64,000 nucleotides of DNA from contig NZ_ADAQ01000008.1 of the NCBI RefSeq assembly GCF_000176515.1, forward strand, positions 62,001-126,000, written 5' to 3'. The notes below the pieces were generated by a model, which made no database searches, had not been told where the DNA came from, and saw only the letters and a list, made by a program, of their open reading frames with translations. This DNA comes from Grimontia hollisae CIP 101886 (GTDB lineage: Bacteria; Pseudomonadota; Gammaproteobacteria; Enterobacterales; Vibrionaceae). The translations under genes and the position numbers were made by a program. Shown here piece after piece: positions 61,429 to 64,000 of this stretch; the first letter of the stretch is position 1; each line of letters opens with the position of its first letter.

Positions 61429-61494
61429 CAGATTAACCGCCGACAGTGTCCGCAAAATCTGTACAAAGTTCGAACTGGTGCCGACATATTACGA

Positions 61495-61512
61495 TAGTAT
61501 CATTAGATACTA
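61495..61512. repeat. Inverted repeat at the right edge of the AT-rich block
   Basis: TAGTATC-ATTA-GATACTA is a perfect 7-bp inverted repeat between the GT4 gene and gtrB. There is no T-run, so it is not a standard terminator; it may be an operator or a scar of rearrangement. Confidence 0.5.
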
Positions 61513-61576
61513 AGCGGTCTGCAATATTCCCAGCAGGGCAGCACTGCGCAATGATTAAGTCAAAAACCTGTTACCT

Positions 61577-62539
61577 ATGAAAAATGATATCGCATCTCCG
61601 GTGATTTCCATCATTTGTCCCTGCTATAACGAGCAGGAAGTACTGGAAACCTTCACCACGACTATCACCGGTATTCTGACCGATACCGGCTTTAGCTATG
61701 AACTGTTGTTCATCAATGATGGCAGTAAAGACAATACCCTCGCGGTACTCAATAAGCTGGCAGAGGGTTGCAACCATGTCCGTGTGGTCAATTTATCACG
61801 CAACTTTGGCAAAGAGGCGGCATTGACCGCAGGTTTAGATCTTGCCCGGGGGGAAGTGGTCATTCCGATTGATGCGGATCTACAGGATCCGCCAGAGCTC
61901 ATTCATGATTTTCTGCGCGAGTGGCAAAAGGGCTATGACGTGGTCGTCGCCAAACGCATCGACCGCAGCAGTGATACCTGGGCGAAAAAAATCACCGCTA
62001 ATCTGTTTTATAAGTTCCATAATAAAATTGCGAAAATTGAGATACCCGATAACGTTGGTGACTTCCGCCTTATTACCCGTCGCGTGGTCAACGCCATCCG
62101 TTTACTTCCAGAAAATCAACGTTTTATGAAAGGAATTTTCTCTTGGGTAGGCTTTAATACCGCCGTCGTCGAGTACGTGCGACAGCCAAGGGCTGCTGGT
62201 CAAACCAGCTTCAATGGCTGGAAATTATGGAATTTCGCGTTAGACGGGATCACCAGCTTCAGTACCGCGCCTTTACGTGTCTGGTTGTATCTCGGCATTC
62301 TGTTTTCCGTCATCGCCTTTGCCTATGGCAGTATGATTGTTATCAAAACCTTAATTTTTGGTGTTGATTTACCGGGTTATGCCTCAATGCTGACCGCGGT
62401 GCTATTCTTCGGCGGCATTCAGCTGATTGGCCTTGGGGTGATGGGAGAATACCTCGGCAGGCTTTATATGGAATCAAAACGTCGCCCGACGTACATCGTC
62501 GAAAGCGACACGTATACGAAAAGCGACAACACGCCGTGA
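61577..62539 (+). CDS. GtrB/ArnC-type polyprenyl-phosphate glycosyltransferase
   Basis: GT2 membrane enzyme, 320 residues, that loads a sugar onto undecaprenyl phosphate on the cytoplasmic face. N-terminal catalytic domain: ISIICPCYNEQEVLE, FINDGSKDNT, DADLQDPPEL; NQRFMKGIFSWVGF is a typical GtrB segment. Two membrane helices follow at about 234-258 and 270-293. Its stop overlaps the gtrA-like start. Base composition returns to about 50% GC. The sugar is unknown (glucose in phage GtrB, aminoarabinose precursor in ArnC). Confidence 0.92.
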   Translation: MKNDIASPVISIICPCYNEQEVLETFTTTITGILTDTGFSYELLFINDGSKDNTLAVLNKLAEGCNHVRVVNLSRNFGKEAALTAGLDLARGEVVIPIDADLQDPPELIHDFLREWQKGYDVVVAKRIDRSSDTWAKKITANLFYKFHNKIAKIEIPDNVGDFRLITRRVVNAIRLLPENQRFMKGIFSWVGFNTAVVEYVRQPRAAGQTSFNGWKLWNFALDGITSFSTAPLRVWLYLGILFSVIAFAYGSMIVIKTLIFGVDLPGYASMLTAVLFFGGIQLIGLGVMGEYLGRLYMESKRRPTYIVESDTYTKSDNTP

Positions 62540-62934
62540 ATCTGATCGATAACCTACTGGCACACCGTATTGTGCGCTTTGCAATGACCGGCGGGCTCGC
62601 TACTCTGACCCATATTGCTGTTGCTTTTACCTTGCTGCATTTTTTTTCTACCCGTGTGTTTTATGCCAACCTCGCCGGGTTTGCCTGTGCGTTTGGTTTG
62701 TCATATTTGATGCAGTCTCTGTTTGTTTTTCGCAGCACTTTGTCGCTGAAAAACCTGGTGCGGTTTTTCACTGTGCAGTTTTCAGCCTTACTGATTTCAC
62801 AGCTGCTCAGTGAACAACTTCAAGAGACCAACAGTTACCTTCGGGTTTTACTCGTGGTGTTTATGATCCCCTTGGTCACTTACCTGATCCACCGTATTTG
62901 GACCTACAATCAACCCTCTACTTCTAAAGAATAA
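62536..62934 (+). CDS. GtrA-family membrane protein (putative lipid-linked sugar flippase)
   Basis: Four-helix membrane protein of 132 residues; GtrA proteins are thought to flip polyprenyl-linked sugars to the periplasm. RFAMTGGLATLTHIAVAF and GFACAFGLSYLMQSLFVF are typical. It starts with GTG overlapping the gtrB TGA (GTGA), showing tight coupling. Confidence 0.9.
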   Translation: MNLIDNLLAHRIVRFAMTGGLATLTHIAVAFTLLHFFSTRVFYANLAGFACAFGLSYLMQSLFVFRSTLSLKNLVRFFTVQFSALLISQLLSEQLQETNSYLRVLLVVFMIPLVTYLIHRIWTYNQPSTSKE

Positions 62935-62949
62935 TGTTCGGATAACCCA

Positions 62950-64000
62950 ATGAATGTAAATCCGCTAAACCGATATGCGCCTTGGTTACTTGGCACAGGC
63001 TTTATACTTGGACTGGCTATGGCACTGCTGTATGCCAGCAACCAAATCTTGACTGGCGACCAAACACAGATGCTGCACAAAGGCTACTTGGGTGCCTATC
63101 AGGATATCTGGCTCGCCTTTGGTAATGCTGCCAGTGCAGTGGGTAATGTACCGGGTTCACTTTCTGCCTGGTTGGTGGGTGGCCCACTTCTGTTATGGGA
63201 CAACCCCTGGGCACCGATGTTGGTGATCGTTACCTTGCGCATTGTTTCTTTCTTTCTTTTTGATGCCGTGATCAACGCTGTTTTCAGCCAGCCCGTGCGC
63301 ATTTTCTTTATGGTGGCGTATTGGCTGAACCCTTGGTTGCTATACGACAGCACCATCTACAACCCCGCGTATCTTTGCTTTTTCACCGCACTGCATTTCT
63401 GGTCGGCGTTCAAACTGCGCGACACACCGTCCTTCTGGTACAGTTTTCTTCACGTGCTTGCCATTGGTGGAGCCATGCAACTGCATTACTCCTGGCCAGT
63501 ACTGGCGGTGATCTCCTGTTACCTGCTGTACCGTAAAATGGCACACCCCAACTGGGCCGGCGTATTTGCTGCCGGTGCGGTGATTCTGGTCTCGCTGATC
63601 CCCTATTTTCAAGAATATATGACCAATGAAAGCATCAGCCGCGAAAGCGACCGCTACATTGGCTACGGCGCGGTGCATGTTTATCCGGTGTTGAAGGCTG
63701 TGTTGTACTGGCTTCGCTACAGTTCAGCTCTGTTCTCGAACCGCATTATCACTGATGTTACGTTCGACTGGGTCACCACCATTAGCTGGTTGCAAATGGC
63801 GCTGCAGTATTTGTGGCAAGCGGTGTTGTATGTCGTCGGTGCTGCGACTGTGGTGCTAACAGCACGCGTAAACTGGCGTATGTGGAAAACCATCAAGCCG
63901 ACAGTCAAACGCGGTACTGCGATTGAGGATGATAAACAATGGCTGTTGCTGTTTGCTGTAGCCACCGTCATTGCCATCATCATTAACGCCATGTTGTCAC
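62950..64000 (+). CDS. GT-C-like multi-span membrane glycosyltransferase (partial, runs off window)
   Basis: The frame is open from the ATG at 62950 to the window end, at least 350 codons. Translation gives MNVNPLNRYAPWLLGTG, a first membrane helix, an external loop with TGDQTQMLHKGYLG carrying acidic and His residues, then many hydrophobic helices. This fits a GT-C transferase acting as the third, serotype-specific member of a Gtr system: it would move the sugar from the lipid carrier to LPS in the periplasm. It starts 15 bp after gtrA. The exact family and acceptor cannot be told from the part seen. Confidence 0.75.
   Translation, partial: MNVNPLNRYAPWLLGTGFILGLAMALLYASNQILTGDQTQMLHKGYLGAYQDIWLAFGNAASAVGNVPGSLSAWLVGGPLLLWDNPWAPMLVIVTLRIVSFFLFDAVINAVFSQPVRIFFMVAYWLNPWLLYDSTIYNPAYLCFFTALHFWSAFKLRDTPSFWYSFLHVLAIGGAMQLHYSWPVLAVISCYLLYRKMAHPNWAGVFAAGAVILVSLIPYFQEYMTNESISRESDRYIGYGAVHVYPVLKAVLYWLRYSSALFSNRIITDVTFDWVTTISWLQMALQYLWQAVLYVVGAATVVLTARVNWRMWKTIKPTVKRGTAIEDDKQWLLLFAVATVIAIIINAMLS

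Overview
The window is a core-chromosome segment of a gammaproteobacterium of the family Vibrionaceae. Three things point there. AphA, a regulator typical of vibrios, sits beside ppc. A run of oxyR, a peroxiredoxin-glutaredoxin hybrid and an Lpd-like enzyme precedes DUF3624. ArgH is fused to a GNAT acetyltransferase. Base composition is near 50% GC outside one AT-rich block. I cannot fix the genus from sequence alone.

Layout. 1-6200: 3' part of mrcA (PBP1A), then a peroxide-defence block (oxyR diverging from a peroxiredoxin-glutaredoxin gene and a Lpd-like oxidoreductase) and a small DUF3624 membrane protein. 6200-11300: arginine operon argC-argB-argG-argH(A) on the minus strand with a tandem ArgR-box candidate upstream; argE is not in its usual divergent place. 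11700-15300: ppc and aphA, with a HapR/LuxR-like operator before aphA. 15300-20650: methionine regulon metF, metB-metL and metJ with MetJ box arrays. 20700-31000: malic enzyme, rpmE, priA, cytR, ftsN, hslVU, menA, rraA, zapB. 31400-38420: glpK, glpX, a Cys-rich HTH regulator with fpr, DUF3135, a CHMI-family isomerase, tpiA, trmL. 38440-42220: cpxRA diverging from cpxP around triple CpxR boxes, then fieF. 42480-50000: pfkA, the rhodanese-secB-gpsA-cysE run, gpmM and envC. 50000-53160: kbl-tdh and a TetR regulator.

53268-64000 is a lipopolysaccharide (LPS) region: hldD, lpxM, a 779-residue protein joining glycosyltransferase, polysaccharide deacetylase and hexapeptide acyltransferase domains, waaF, then an AT-rich block (GT25, acyltransferase, GT4) and a gtrB-gtrA-membrane transferase cassette that runs off the right edge. 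These genes make heptose, acylate lipid A, build the core and probably decorate it.

The most unusual content is the three-domain fusion, whose base composition drops toward its C-terminus, together with the AT-rich sugar-modification genes after waaF. The rest is conserved chromosome with well-preserved regulatory sites. I found no CRISPR array, rRNA, tRNA, insertion sequence or prophage.
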